From Nocardia yamanashiensis NBRC 100130 (GTDB lineage: Bacteria > Actinomycetota > Actinomycetes > Mycobacteriales > Mycobacteriaceae), in assembly GCF_001613325.1 (NCBI RefSeq), contig NZ_BDCD01000029.1:1-64000 (forward strand): 64,000 nucleotides of DNA, written 5' to 3'. Numbering within the stretch: the stretch's first letter is position 1; every line of letters begins with the position of its first letter. Shown one piece after another: positions 8,251 through 16,316 of this stretch. Both the position numbers and the translations under genes were made by a program. The notes under the pieces are model-generated. The model was given only the letters and a program-made list of their open reading frames with translations, had not been told where the DNA came from and did no database searches.

Positions 8251-9546
8251 CTACGACCCGGCGGTCTCGATGCCCTTCTGCATCCCGATGATCGCTTCGT
8301 CGACGGACTGCTTGCCCTCGATCGCCTTGTAGGCGTTCTCCTGCACGGCCTTCGACACCGCCGAGTAGTACGGGGTCACCGGACGCGGCACCGCCGAGGC
8401 GATGGAGTCCTTGAGCGCGGGCAGGTACGGCATCTTGGCGATCAGCGCCGGATCGTCGTAGACCGAGGCGCGGACCGACGGCAGCGCGCCCTGCGCCACG
8501 ATGTGCTGGGCGTCCTCGCTGATCAGGTAGCGCAGGAAGTCCAGCGCGGTGGCCTTGTTCTTGGAGAAGGCGCTGATGGCGGCGTTGTAGCCACCGAGGG
8601 TGGAGGCGCCGATGCCGTCCTTGCCGGGCAGCGGGGCGACCCCGAACTTGTCCTTCACCGCGGAGGCGTCGGAACCGGCGTCACCGAAGCTGGACGGCCA
8701 GCCGCGCATGTACATGAGCTTGCCGGTGACGAAGGCGTTCTGCGACTCCGGCTCCTTGAACGAGAGCGCCTGCGGCGGGATGTCGCCGTTCTTGTACGCC
8801 TCCACCAGGATCGACAGCCCGGCGCGCGCCTGCGGCGAGTTCACCGTCGGGGTCTTGCCGTCCGCGCCCACGAAGCTGCCGCCGAAGGCGTTGATGACCT
8901 CGGCGGTGTTCACGGTCAGGCCCTCGTAGGGGGCGAACTGGCCCGCGTAGCAACCGATTCCGGCCTCGCGCGCCTTCGGGCAGCTGGCCAGCAGCTCCGA
9001 CCAGGTCTTGGGGGCTTCCTGCACCAGGTCCTTGCGGTAGTACAGCAGGCCGCCGTTGGTGTTGCGCGGCGCGGCGTACAGGGTGCCGTTGTAGGTGGCC
9101 GAGGCGACCGGCGGCGACAGCAGCGTCGAGGTGTCGATCTGGAACTGGTCCTTGAGCGGCTGGATCCAGCCCTTGGCGGCGAACTCGGCGGTCCACGGCA
9201 CGTCGAGCGCGACCACGTCGTAGTCGGAGCTCTTCGCGTTCAGGTGCTGCTTGAGATCGTCGTACTGCTGGTTGGCGTCGTTCGACTGCTCCTTGAACGT
9301 CACCTTCTCGTCCGGGTGCGCGGCGTTCCAGCGCTCGACGAGCTGCTTGACCGCACCGGTCTCGGTGGTGTCCTTGCCCTCGACGTAGGTGATCGGCCCG
9401 CGGCCCGTCAGGTTCTGCGAGACGGGGCTGCTCCCACTGTCACTGGAGCAGGCGCTGACGAAGGTCGCCGTCAGCAGCGCGGCTCCGGTCATGACCACGG
9501 CGGCGCGTGGGACCAGTGACGTACGTAGGACCTGCTTCAAAGCCAT
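8251..9546 (-). CDS. Sugar-binding lipoprotein of ABC importer, LpqY-like
   Basis: A 431-residue extracellular solute-binding protein. The signal peptide ends in a lipobox (FVSAC, Cys about residue 33), so it is predicted to be lipid-anchored. The family 1 solute-binding fold shows NGTLYAAPRNTNGGLLYYRKD and WPSSFGD segments. ATG 9546 follows GGAG at 8 bases. It heads the operon with the two permeases and presumably feeds them; similarity to LpqY suggests trehalose or a related disaccharide. Cognate ATPase is unlinked (16317-17387). Confidence 0.9.
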   Translation of the reverse strand: MALKQVLRTSLVPRAAVVMTGAALLTATFVSACSSDSGSSPVSQNLTGRGPITYVEGKDTTETGAVKQLVERWNAAHPDEKVTFKEQSNDANQQYDDLKQHLNAKSSDYDVVALDVPWTAEFAAKGWIQPLKDQFQIDTSTLLSPPVASATYNGTLYAAPRNTNGGLLYYRKDLVQEAPKTWSELLASCPKAREAGIGCYAGQFAPYEGLTVNTAEVINAFGGSFVGADGKTPTVNSPQARAGLSILVEAYKNGDIPPQALSFKEPESQNAFVTGKLMYMRGWPSSFGDAGSDASAVKDKFGVAPLPGKDGIGASTLGGYNAAISAFSKNKATALDFLRYLISEDAQHIVAQGALPSVRASVYDDPALIAKMPYLPALKDSIASAVPRPVTPYYSAVSKAVQENAYKAIEGKQSVDEAIIGMQKGIETAGS

Positions 9547-9682
9547 CGCGGATACTCCAGGGTCGAGACGTGAGCGGCAGCACACTGGGCCGGGTGCACA
9601 AGGGAAGATACATGGTGGAGGTTCCGCACGCCCGGACTACCTCACGTTCGCGCAGGTAGCGCAGGTCGCTAGGCTGTTGGCG

Positions 9683-10522
9683 ATGTCGGCTCAGGAGAAG
9701 ATGCTCACTCGGATCGGCGGTTTGCTGCGGCAGGCCGAGTCGACCGAGAACTCCCATGAGGCGGAAGCCTTTCTGGCGGCGGCGCAGAAGCTGGCCACCC
9801 GGTCCTCGATCGATCTGGCGGTGGCGCGGGCGCACATCTCGACCCGGGAGCGGCGGCCGACGCCGGTGCAGCGGGTGATCCCGATCGGCGAGGCGGGCAA
9901 GCGCGGGCTGCGGACGTATGTGCAGCTGTTCGTGGCCATCGCGTCGGCCAATGACGTGAAATGCGATGTGGCGCGGACTTCGACCACCGTCTACGCCTAC
10001 GGATTCGACACCGATATCGATACTTGTGAGGCGCTGTACACGAGCCTGCTGATCCAGATGGTGCGGGCGTCGGACCAGTACATCAAATCCGGGTCCTACA
10101 AATCGGCGACCACCGAGAAAGTGGTGGTCGAAAGCCGCTGGGGGCGCAAGATCCAGCGCAAGGTGCAGACGCCGGTGGCCGCGGTGACCGCGCGCCTGAA
10201 TTTCCAGATGGCGTTCGCGGCGCGGATCGGCAAGCGGCTGGCCGAGGTGAAAGCCGATGTGGAGGCCGAGGCGGTGCGGACCGAAGTCGCCGAATCGGTG
10301 TCCACCGGAACGGCTTTGGCATTGCGCAACAAGGAATTGGAACTGACCGACTTCTACGGCCGCACCTCCGAAGCCCGCGGCACCTGGCGTGGGCCGCAGG
10401 CGTCGGCCGGATATTCCGCGGCGGCGCGCCGGGCTGGGGACCGTGCCGGACGCAATGCGCGCCTGGGTGATTCCGGCGAATTGGGCGGCGCGCGCGGGCA
10501 ATTGCCGCGAGGCGAGGGGTGA
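9683..10522 (+). CDS. DUF2786 domain protein
   Basis: A 279-residue protein with an N-terminal DUF2786 segment (KMLTRIGGLLRQAES, then ENSHEAEAFLAAAQKLA) of helical type, and a longer C-terminal region rich in Arg and Ala. DUF2786 proteins are often found with phage or housekeeping hydrolases but no reaction is established. The last four bases overlap the GTG start of a putative zinc metallohydrolase (GTGA), so the two products are probably made together and may form a complex. ATG 9683 is the first start after the divergent lipoprotein gene. Confidence 0.85.
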   Translation: MSAQEKMLTRIGGLLRQAESTENSHEAEAFLAAAQKLATRSSIDLAVARAHISTRERRPTPVQRVIPIGEAGKRGLRTYVQLFVAIASANDVKCDVARTSTTVYAYGFDTDIDTCEALYTSLLIQMVRASDQYIKSGSYKSATTEKVVVESRWGRKIQRKVQTPVAAVTARLNFQMAFAARIGKRLAEVKADVEAEAVRTEVAESVSTGTALALRNKELELTDFYGRTSEARGTWRGPQASAGYSAAARRAGDRAGRNARLGDSGELGGARGQLPRGEG

Positions 10523-11031
10523 CGGTCCGCGATTCCCAGCGCAGCCGGGTCTACGACGCGGAGATGCTGGTCCGGGGGATGTTCGACCGCGCCGATGAAT
10601 TCGGGACGCGCACTGTCGAAATGCACGGTTCGCAGCTGACGTTGCCCGTCGAGCGGCGTTTCGCCTCGGTGGAATCGGTGCAGAGTTATGTGGATAAAGT
10701 GCTGGCGCTGAATTGGATACGCGCCCGATGGGATCGCGCGAGCACACCCGTCACGGTCCGTTCCCGCGCGGGCGCGAAGGCCGCCCACTACGAAGCCGAG
10801 GGTTCGATCCTGGCCGTCCCCCTGCACGTCGGTGGAACCGCCTGGGCGCTACGGGAATTGGTGATCCTCCACGAACTGGCGCATCACCTCGACCCCGCCC
10901 CCGGCGAAACCGCACCGCACGGCCCCGAATTCTGCGCCCGCTACCTCGAATTGGCGGACGGGATCATCGGCCCCGAAGCCGCACTCATACTGCGCACCAC
11001 CCTGTATTCCTGCGGCGTCCGCATAGCCTGA
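10519..11031 (+). CDS. TIGR04338-type putative metallohydrolase
   Basis: A 170-residue protein with a zinc-peptidase-like motif HELAHH (about residues 118-123) followed by GPEFCARYLELA, where the third ligand would lie. This is the pattern of the actinobacterial TIGR04338 family, which is typically paired with a DUF2786 gene, as here. GTG 10519 overlaps the upstream stop by four bases. Substrate unknown. The motif resembles gluzincin/SprT-like metallopeptidases but the family has not been biochemically defined to my knowledge. Confidence 0.88.
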   Translation: MTVRDSQRSRVYDAEMLVRGMFDRADEFGTRTVEMHGSQLTLPVERRFASVESVQSYVDKVLALNWIRARWDRASTPVTVRSRAGAKAAHYEAEGSILAVPLHVGGTAWALRELVILHELAHHLDPAPGETAPHGPEFCARYLELADGIIGPEAALILRTTLYSCGVRIA

Positions 11032-11073
11032 GCGCCCGAGCCATTCCGCCGCGCGCTGTTGATCCCGCCGGGG

Positions 11074-12048
11074 TCAGGGCAGCAGCTTTCGCACCCGATC
11101 CAATCGTTCCCGCCACCACCGCACCCGCTCCGCATCGGGATGCCGATACCGCTCCAGCAATTCCGGATCAGGTTCCGGCGCGCTCTGCGGCACCGCGAGA
11201 AACCCATCCACCGGCCGCAGCGATTCCGTCACCAGATCCCCGGTGAACAGCGACAAAGTATCCAGCCCGCAGGCGAATTCGAGCTCCGGCAGGCTCGCCG
11301 CCAGCCGAATCTGTGCCGCCAGCCCCACACTCGTCTCCAGCGCCGACGACACGATGCACGGCAATCCCGCCGCCTCCGCCACCGCCAGCGCCCGCCGCAC
11401 CCCGCCCAACGGCGTGCATTTCAATACCGCCACATCGGCCGCCCCCGCCACCGCGACCCGCATCGGATCCTCGGCCCGCCGAATCGATTCGTCCGCCGCG
11501 ATCCGCACATCCACCCGCCGCCGCACCGCCGCCAGTTCCTCCACCGTCCGGCAAGGCTGCTCCACATATTCGAGCCCACCTGCGGCCCGATCGATCAACT
11601 TGATCCGCTCCACAGCCGTATCCACATCCCACACGGCGTTCGCATCCACCCGCACCGCCCCGTCGGGCCCGAGCGCCTCGCGCACCGCCGCCACCCGCTC
11701 CAGATCCTCGCCCAGCGAATCCGGATGATCAGCAACCTTCACTTTCGCTGTCCGGCAACCGGATCCGGCCACGATCTCCCGCGCCCGCTCCGGCCCCACC
11801 GCCGGCACGATGCAATTCACCGGCACCCGAGCCCGCACCGTCGCGGGCCACCCCACCGTCGCCTGCTCGACCGCCGTAGCCAGCCAGGCCGCCGCCTCCC
11901 GATCGTCGTACTCGGGAAACGCGCAGAACTCCCCCCACCCGGCGGGTCCGGGAATCAGCATCCCTTCTCGCACGGTGATCCCCCGAAACCGCGTCCGCAT
12001 CGGAATCGCGTACACCACAGACGCCCCGAAATCCGCGCTCTCGCTCAT
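11074..12048 (-). CDS. menC: o-Succinylbenzoate synthase
   Basis: A 324-residue enolase-superfamily enzyme that dehydrates SHCHC to o-succinylbenzoate in menaquinone synthesis. Visible signatures: catalytic Lys in AKVKVADH, metal ligands in VRVDANAVWD, LEYVEQPC and IAADESIR, and the second Lys in VAVLKCTPLGG. ATG 12048 begins MSESADFGASVVYAIPM, the usual family start; the longer open frame to 12144 is not supported. It sits convergent to the metallohydrolase gene, with no other men genes in the window. An inverted repeat at 12092-12126 lies in its upstream region. Confidence 0.93.
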   Translation of the reverse strand: MSESADFGASVVYAIPMRTRFRGITVREGMLIPGPAGWGEFCAFPEYDDREAAAWLATAVEQATVGWPATVRARVPVNCIVPAVGPERAREIVAGSGCRTAKVKVADHPDSLGEDLERVAAVREALGPDGAVRVDANAVWDVDTAVERIKLIDRAAGGLEYVEQPCRTVEELAAVRRRVDVRIAADESIRRAEDPMRVAVAGAADVAVLKCTPLGGVRRALAVAEAAGLPCIVSSALETSVGLAAQIRLAASLPELEFACGLDTLSLFTGDLVTESLRPVDGFLAVPQSAPEPDPELLERYRHPDAERVRWWRERLDRVRKLLP

Positions 12049-12091
12049 CGCCCGAACGCTACTCGCCCAGCTCGAACACCCTTCCTTGCGG

Positions 12092-12126
12092 TTTCGCCGG
12101 CCCCAGGTGCCACCTGGTCGGCGAAA
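12092..12126. promoter_or_regulatory. Long inverted repeat upstream of menC
   Basis: TTTCGCCG-gcc-CCAGGT-gcc-ACCTGG-t-CGGCGAAA: two perfect arms of 8 and 6 bp with a 3:1 internal bulge. It ends 44 bp before the menC ATG, in the 12049-12293 gap. It could be a 5'-leader hairpin, an operator or a divergent-promoter element. No T-run flanks it. Confidence 0.4.
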
Positions 12127-12293
12127 GACGTTGCCCAGCCTCATCTACCCGCGTGACATCGGTACGGCCTGGTGAACCGGTATCGCGGGTGATCGAGTGC
12201 GGTGTGCGCGCCGGGTTATGGGGTAGCGGTGGCGCGGGGAGCCGTTCAAAATGCGGTCAGAGCGTCGAACGACCCGGGGGGAGCCCGCACATC

Positions 12294-14051
12294 ATGAAGC
12301 CGCCGCCAGAGGAACCTCGTCAGGAAGACGTGGAGACCCTCCGATCGAACAAGTCGTCGGAAGGCCGCCAGGTCGCGCCGCCGTCGCCGCCGGTATGGGG
12401 TCCGGGGGAGGGGCCGAATTCGGTCGGCGGCCCGCAGCAGATTCCGCCGCAGCCGGGTGGTGCGCCGGTTCCCGGTCGCTCGTATCCCCCGAACCCGGGT
12501 GGGCCCGGCCCGCAATCGCGCGGCCCGGCAGCTGATTTCGGCCCGGACCTCGGCCGTTCGTCAAGGCCGGAAAACAACCCGCCGGTCGGTCCCGGCCAGC
12601 GCGGCGTCCGCCCGGAACCCGGCGCGCCGCCGCAGCAGTTCGGACCTGCCGGTCAGTCGAACCCGCCGCCGTTCCCCGGCGCTACCGGGCAGCCGGGCGG
12701 CCCGCAATCCTTCGGCGGCCCAGGGCAATCCGGCAGGCCGCAAGCACCCGGTGGGCAGCGGCAGCCGGTTTCTCGTCCGCGGGGCGAGATCGGGCGCAAT
12801 GATCCGACGGATGTCGCGCCGGCCCGGAACTCGGGTGGTCCGGTCGCGCCTCCGGGATCGGACGGCAATGCTGTTGGGACACTGGGCCGCTCGGGCGACG
12901 AGCGCCCGACCAACAAGCTAGGTGGGAACGATCCGGCCGCGGATCGGTCCGGCGGTCAAGCCGGCGGTTGGCAGACGCCGGGAGTGCTGCCGGGCAGTCG
13001 GCAGACCCCTGATAGCCGCCCTGGGACCGAGGGACCTACCAACCGGTTCGGTGACGAGCCGAGTTCGGGTTCGGCGAGTAGATACGCGGCGGGCTCCGGA
13101 CCGGCTCGCGGCTTCGGAGATCAGCCTTCCGATCCGCGGGTGCAGCAGCCGCCGCAGGGGCGTGGGCCGACGGGACCCGCACGTGATCCGCGCGGACCGC
13201 AGCCGGGGGTCGGCCCGGGAGCGGCCGGTTCCGGAGATCCGCAGTCGGGACGCGGGGGATTCGATTCCGGTCGCGGACAGTCGGATCCGTCTCGGCCGGT
13301 GGCGCCGCAGGGTCGGCCGGGGCCTCACGATGCCGGGCGCGGAAAGTCTGCGAACCAGCCGGATAGCGGATCGCAGCCGCGGAACTACGGGCCGCAGGCG
13401 GCCGCGGCGCAGAATTTCGCTGGTGCGGGAGTGAATTCGCCGTCCGGCCCGAACAGTGGTGCCTGGCCACCGCAGGGACCGGCCAGTGGGGAATGGCCGA
13501 AGCAAGCCGGGCCGTCCACCGGTGAGTGGCCGCAGCAGACCGGGTCGAAGTCTGGCGGTCCGTCTACCGGTGAGTGGGCTGCGGTCGGGAGCGCGGGATC
13601 GGTTGCGAGTGCGTCGGGTTCGGGAAAATCGGGAAGCAAGGGTGACGGGCTCGGGGTCGCGGGCGCGGTGACGGCCATCCCCGGGCGGGGCGTGCGGATG
13701 CTCGACCTGGGGATAAGTGGGGCGTTGTTCCTCGTCGGCGTCGTTGCCATGTTCGGGTTCGGGAACGACCTGTTCGGGAAGTTCTTCCAGCTTGTGCACA
13801 ACCGGTGTACGGCGAAGAAGGATTTCTCGGTGCAGTGCGATCTGGTGCGACCGCCCAGTTCTGCGTTGTGGGGTTTGATGATCGCCGGTGGCGGGATGTC
13901 GCTGGCGCTGATCACCGGGTTGGTGCTGACGTCGGTCGCGGCGCTCACGGGCCGGAAGCGGCCGTGGCTGGCGCTCGCCATCGCGGTGCCGGTGATCCTG
14001 GTCGCGGGCGCGGCCGGGCACGTGCTGGTGAGCAGCGCGATCGCGGACTGA
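12294..14051 (+). CDS. Pro/Gly/Gln-rich membrane protein
   Basis: A 585-residue protein. Residues 1 to about 460 are low-complexity, dominated by Pro, Gly, Gln, Ser and Arg. They include short imperfect repeats such as GEWPKQAGPSTGEWPQQ and a third STGEW copy. Three hydrophobic helices follow (about 472-495, 525-550 and 555-580), with a Cys pair in the first outer loop (NRCTAKKDF, VQCDLV). The long tail is probably cytoplasmic and disordered. ATG 12294 has GGGGGGAG upstream. No known family is recognised. Similar architectures occur in mycobacterial cell-pole and divisome proteins, but that link is speculative. Confidence 0.75.
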   Translation: MKPPPEEPRQEDVETLRSNKSSEGRQVAPPSPPVWGPGEGPNSVGGPQQIPPQPGGAPVPGRSYPPNPGGPGPQSRGPAADFGPDLGRSSRPENNPPVGPGQRGVRPEPGAPPQQFGPAGQSNPPPFPGATGQPGGPQSFGGPGQSGRPQAPGGQRQPVSRPRGEIGRNDPTDVAPARNSGGPVAPPGSDGNAVGTLGRSGDERPTNKLGGNDPAADRSGGQAGGWQTPGVLPGSRQTPDSRPGTEGPTNRFGDEPSSGSASRYAAGSGPARGFGDQPSDPRVQQPPQGRGPTGPARDPRGPQPGVGPGAAGSGDPQSGRGGFDSGRGQSDPSRPVAPQGRPGPHDAGRGKSANQPDSGSQPRNYGPQAAAAQNFAGAGVNSPSGPNSGAWPPQGPASGEWPKQAGPSTGEWPQQTGSKSGGPSTGEWAAVGSAGSVASASGSGKSGSKGDGLGVAGAVTAIPGRGVRMLDLGISGALFLVGVVAMFGFGNDLFGKFFQLVHNRCTAKKDFSVQCDLVRPPSSALWGLMIAGGGMSLALITGLVLTSVAALTGRKRPWLALAIAVPVILVAGAAGHVLVSSAIAD

Positions 14052-14079
14052 AACGGGGCGGGCTGGGCATCCTGGAGGT

Positions 14080-14421
14080 ATGGCGGAGTACTGGCGGCCG
14101 CCGCCGCGGCCGGGAGACCTGGCCGTCGCCGTGGTGATCTACCTGCTGGGCGCCGGATTCGCCTGGTTCATGGCGCTTCTGGTGCCGGAGTACGACCTCC
14201 TGGCACGCGAACCGGGCGATACCCGCTACCTGCCGGTGGCATACGCCGTCGGCTGGGCCGGCATCGTCATCGCCGCGATGGTGGTTCCCCTGTGGATCCT
14301 CCGCGAGTACCAATTCCGCCAGCGTTCCTGGCCCACAGCACTATTGATCTTCCCCTTGGTAACCCTCGCGTGGGTCTTAGGCCTCTTCGTAGCGATCGTC
14401 GCCGTCGGGGCGAGCGGTTGA
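14080..14421 (+). CDS. Small integral membrane protein (DUF-type)
   Basis: A 113-residue protein with three predicted membrane helices (about 13-35, 50-70, 85-108) and short charged loops. Starts at ATG 14080, 28 bp after the Pro-rich membrane protein gene and probably co-transcribed with it. No catalytic motif is visible and I do not recognise the family. The frame is well supported by codon bias and by a plausible membrane topology. Confidence 0.7.
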   Translation: MAEYWRPPPRPGDLAVAVVIYLLGAGFAWFMALLVPEYDLLAREPGDTRYLPVAYAVGWAGIVIAAMVVPLWILREYQFRQRSWPTALLIFPLVTLAWVLGLFVAIVAVGASG

Positions 14422-14479
14422 GTGGCACACCAGCGCGGACATTCCGGACAGAACTCCACCCTGGTGTGCCACCCGAATT

Positions 14480-15649
14480 TCAGAGCCTTTCGTAGATGGT
14501 GGCGTTGGCGAGTCCGCCTGCCTCGCACATGGTTTGGAGGCCGTAGCGGGCGCCGCGGTCGTGGAGGGCGTGGACGAGGGTGGCGGCCAGGCGGGAGCCC
14601 GAGGCGCCGAGGGGGTGGCCGAGGGCGATCGCGCCGCCGTTCACGTTCACCTTGGACAGGTCGGCGCCCGTGTCTTGCGCCCAGGCCAGCACTACCGAGG
14701 AGAACGCTTCGTTGACTTCGAACAGGTCGATGTCGGACAGTTCGAGCCCGGCGCGTTGCAGGACTTTGCGGGTCGCGGGGATGACGGCGGTCAGCATGAG
14801 CAGCGGATCGTCGCCGGCCACGGCGAAGCTGTGCAGACGGGCGAGGGGGCGCAGGCCGAGCTGGGCGGCGCGTTCGCTGGTCATGATCAGGACCGCGGAG
14901 CTGCCGTCGTTGATCTGGGATGCGTTGGCGGCGGTGATGTTCCAGCCGATCTGCGGGAAGCGCGCGGCCATCTCCTCGCTGTAGTAGGCGGGCCGGAGGC
15001 CGGCGAGGGTGTCCAGGGTGCTGCCGGTACGGATGCCCTCGTCGAACGTGATGCCGTTCAAGGGCGCCAGCTGGGCTTCGAAGAGGCCGTTCTTCGTTGC
15101 GGTGGCGGCCTTTTCGTGGCTGCTCAGGGCGAATTCGTCGAGCTGTGTGCGGGACAGCCCCCATTTGGCGGCGATCAACTCGGCGCTGATGCCCTGCGGG
15201 ACGAGGCCCTCGGGATAGCGTTCGGCGAACCCGACGCCCGCGATGTCCTCCGCGCCGACCATATTGGCCCCCATGGGAACCCGGCTCATGGATTCCACGC
15301 CGCCGGCCACCACGATGTCGTACGCCCCGGCGATCACGCCCTGCGCCGCGAAGTGGATCGCCTGCTGGCTGCTGCCGCACTGCCGGTCGACGGTGGTGGC
15401 GGGCACCGATTCCGGATAGCCGGCGGCCAGGGCCGCGCGCCGGGTGAGGTTGGAGCCCTGTTCACCGACGGCGGTGACGACACCGCCGATCACATCGTCG
15501 ATCAAGGCGGGATCGATCTCGCTGCGCCGCACCACTTCTCGCAGGCTGTGCGCGAACAGATCGACCGGATGCACCCCGTGCAATGCGCCGTTCGGCTTGC
15601 CCTTGCCGATCGGGCTGCGGACCGCTTCGACGATGACTGCGTCTCTCAT
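14480..15649 (-). CDS. Acetyl-CoA acetyltransferase (thiolase)
   Basis: A 389-residue thiolase. Acyl-enzyme Cys91 lies in DRQCGSS. The active-site His/Asn are in NEAFSSV and GHPLGASG, and the second Cys in MCEAGG near the C-terminus. Such enzymes condense or cleave acyl-CoA chains in fatty acid degradation and acetoacetyl-CoA formation; chain length cannot be read from sequence. ATG 15649 has AAGGAA upstream. It is divergent from an HxlR regulator, with an inverted repeat between them, suggesting direct control. Confidence 0.93.
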   Translation of the reverse strand: MRDAVIVEAVRSPIGKGKPNGALHGVHPVDLFAHSLREVVRRSEIDPALIDDVIGGVVTAVGEQGSNLTRRAALAAGYPESVPATTVDRQCGSSQQAIHFAAQGVIAGAYDIVVAGGVESMSRVPMGANMVGAEDIAGVGFAERYPEGLVPQGISAELIAAKWGLSRTQLDEFALSSHEKAATATKNGLFEAQLAPLNGITFDEGIRTGSTLDTLAGLRPAYYSEEMAARFPQIGWNITAANASQINDGSSAVLIMTSERAAQLGLRPLARLHSFAVAGDDPLLMLTAVIPATRKVLQRAGLELSDIDLFEVNEAFSSVVLAWAQDTGADLSKVNVNGGAIALGHPLGASGSRLAATLVHALHDRGARYGLQTMCEAGGLANATIYERL

Positions 15650-15694
15650 TGCGATTCCTTCCGAATGCGCTGCCGTGCACCGCAGGGGGTATCC

Positions 15695-15717
15695 GGGGGC
15701 CTGGCCCCCGGACCCCC
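15695..15717. repeat. Dispersed GGGGGC-NNN-GCCCCC element, copy B
   Basis: GGGGGC-ctg-GCCCCC followed by GGACCCCC. Unlike most copies it lies at a divergent junction, in the leader of the thiolase gene, so it is not simply a terminator there. Confidence 0.65.
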
Positions 15718-15736
15718 GGTGGGGCCGTGGCAAGCG

Positions 15737-15760
15737 CTGACTTTGTCGCTCTAAAGTCAG
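15737..15760. promoter_or_regulatory. Putative HxlR operator
   Basis: CTGACTTT and AAAGTCAG form a perfect 8-bp inverted repeat with an 8-base spacer, in the divergent region between the thiolase and HxlR genes. Dimeric HxlR-type winged helix proteins bind such sites. The position, 52 bp from the HxlR start and 88 bp from the thiolase start, would allow control of both promoters. Inferred from symmetry and place. Confidence 0.6.
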
Positions 15761-15811
15761 GTTAGGAGCTGGCCATAGTTCAGGCAAGTCAGCTTGGGTA
15801 TGATGTGTGCC

Positions 15812-16315
15812 ATGTCGGCCGTATTGGAAGGAAAGCTCAGTGACCTGAGCGCGTGGAAACCCGAGGAATGCTCGATCGCCAAGGCGATGGACCTGGTCGG
15901 AACGCGCTCGGCGATCCTGATCCTGCGCGAGGCGTACTACGGCACGACCAGGTTCGATGGCTTCGCGACGCGGGTGGGCATCACCGATGCCGCGGCATCG
16001 AGCGCATTGAAGAAGCTTGTGGATGCCGGGCTTTTCGAAAAGCGCCCCTATCAGGAAGAGGGCAAGCGCACCCGGCACGAATATGTGCTCACCCCGATGG
16101 GCTCGGACCTGCTCCCCGTCGTGGTCGCCCTCTGGCAATGGGGCGACAAGTACCTCCAGAACGGCGAACCGCCCCTGCAACGCCTGGAGGACGCGACCGG
16201 CGAACCGGTAGAGGTCGAATTGCGCAGCGCCTCGGGAAACAAAGTCTCCCTGGAGAATCTGCGCGTCCGGGTCAATCCCGGTTGGTGGCGGAAGCGCCGC
16301 CACCAACCGGACTGA
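15812..16315 (+). CDS. HxlR family transcriptional regulator
   Basis: A 167-residue winged-helix regulator. The HxlR domain spans roughly residues 17-105: CSIAKAMDLVGTRSAILILRE, then FATRVGITDAAASSALKKL and a Tyr/Leu-rich wing ending VLTPMGSDLLPVVVALWQWGD. A basic C-terminal extension (NPGWWRKRRH) is unusual. ATG 15812 gives the family-like start; upstream in-frame ATGs at 15800 and 15803 are possible. The conserved single Cys (EECSIA) is present, which in some HxlR members senses aldehydes or redox. Likely controls the divergent thiolase. Confidence 0.9.
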   Translation: MSAVLEGKLSDLSAWKPEECSIAKAMDLVGTRSAILILREAYYGTTRFDGFATRVGITDAAASSALKKLVDAGLFEKRPYQEEGKRTRHEYVLTPMGSDLLPVVVALWQWGDKYLQNGEPPLQRLEDATGEPVEVELRSASGNKVSLENLRVRVNPGWWRKRRHQPD

Positions 16316-16316
16316 C

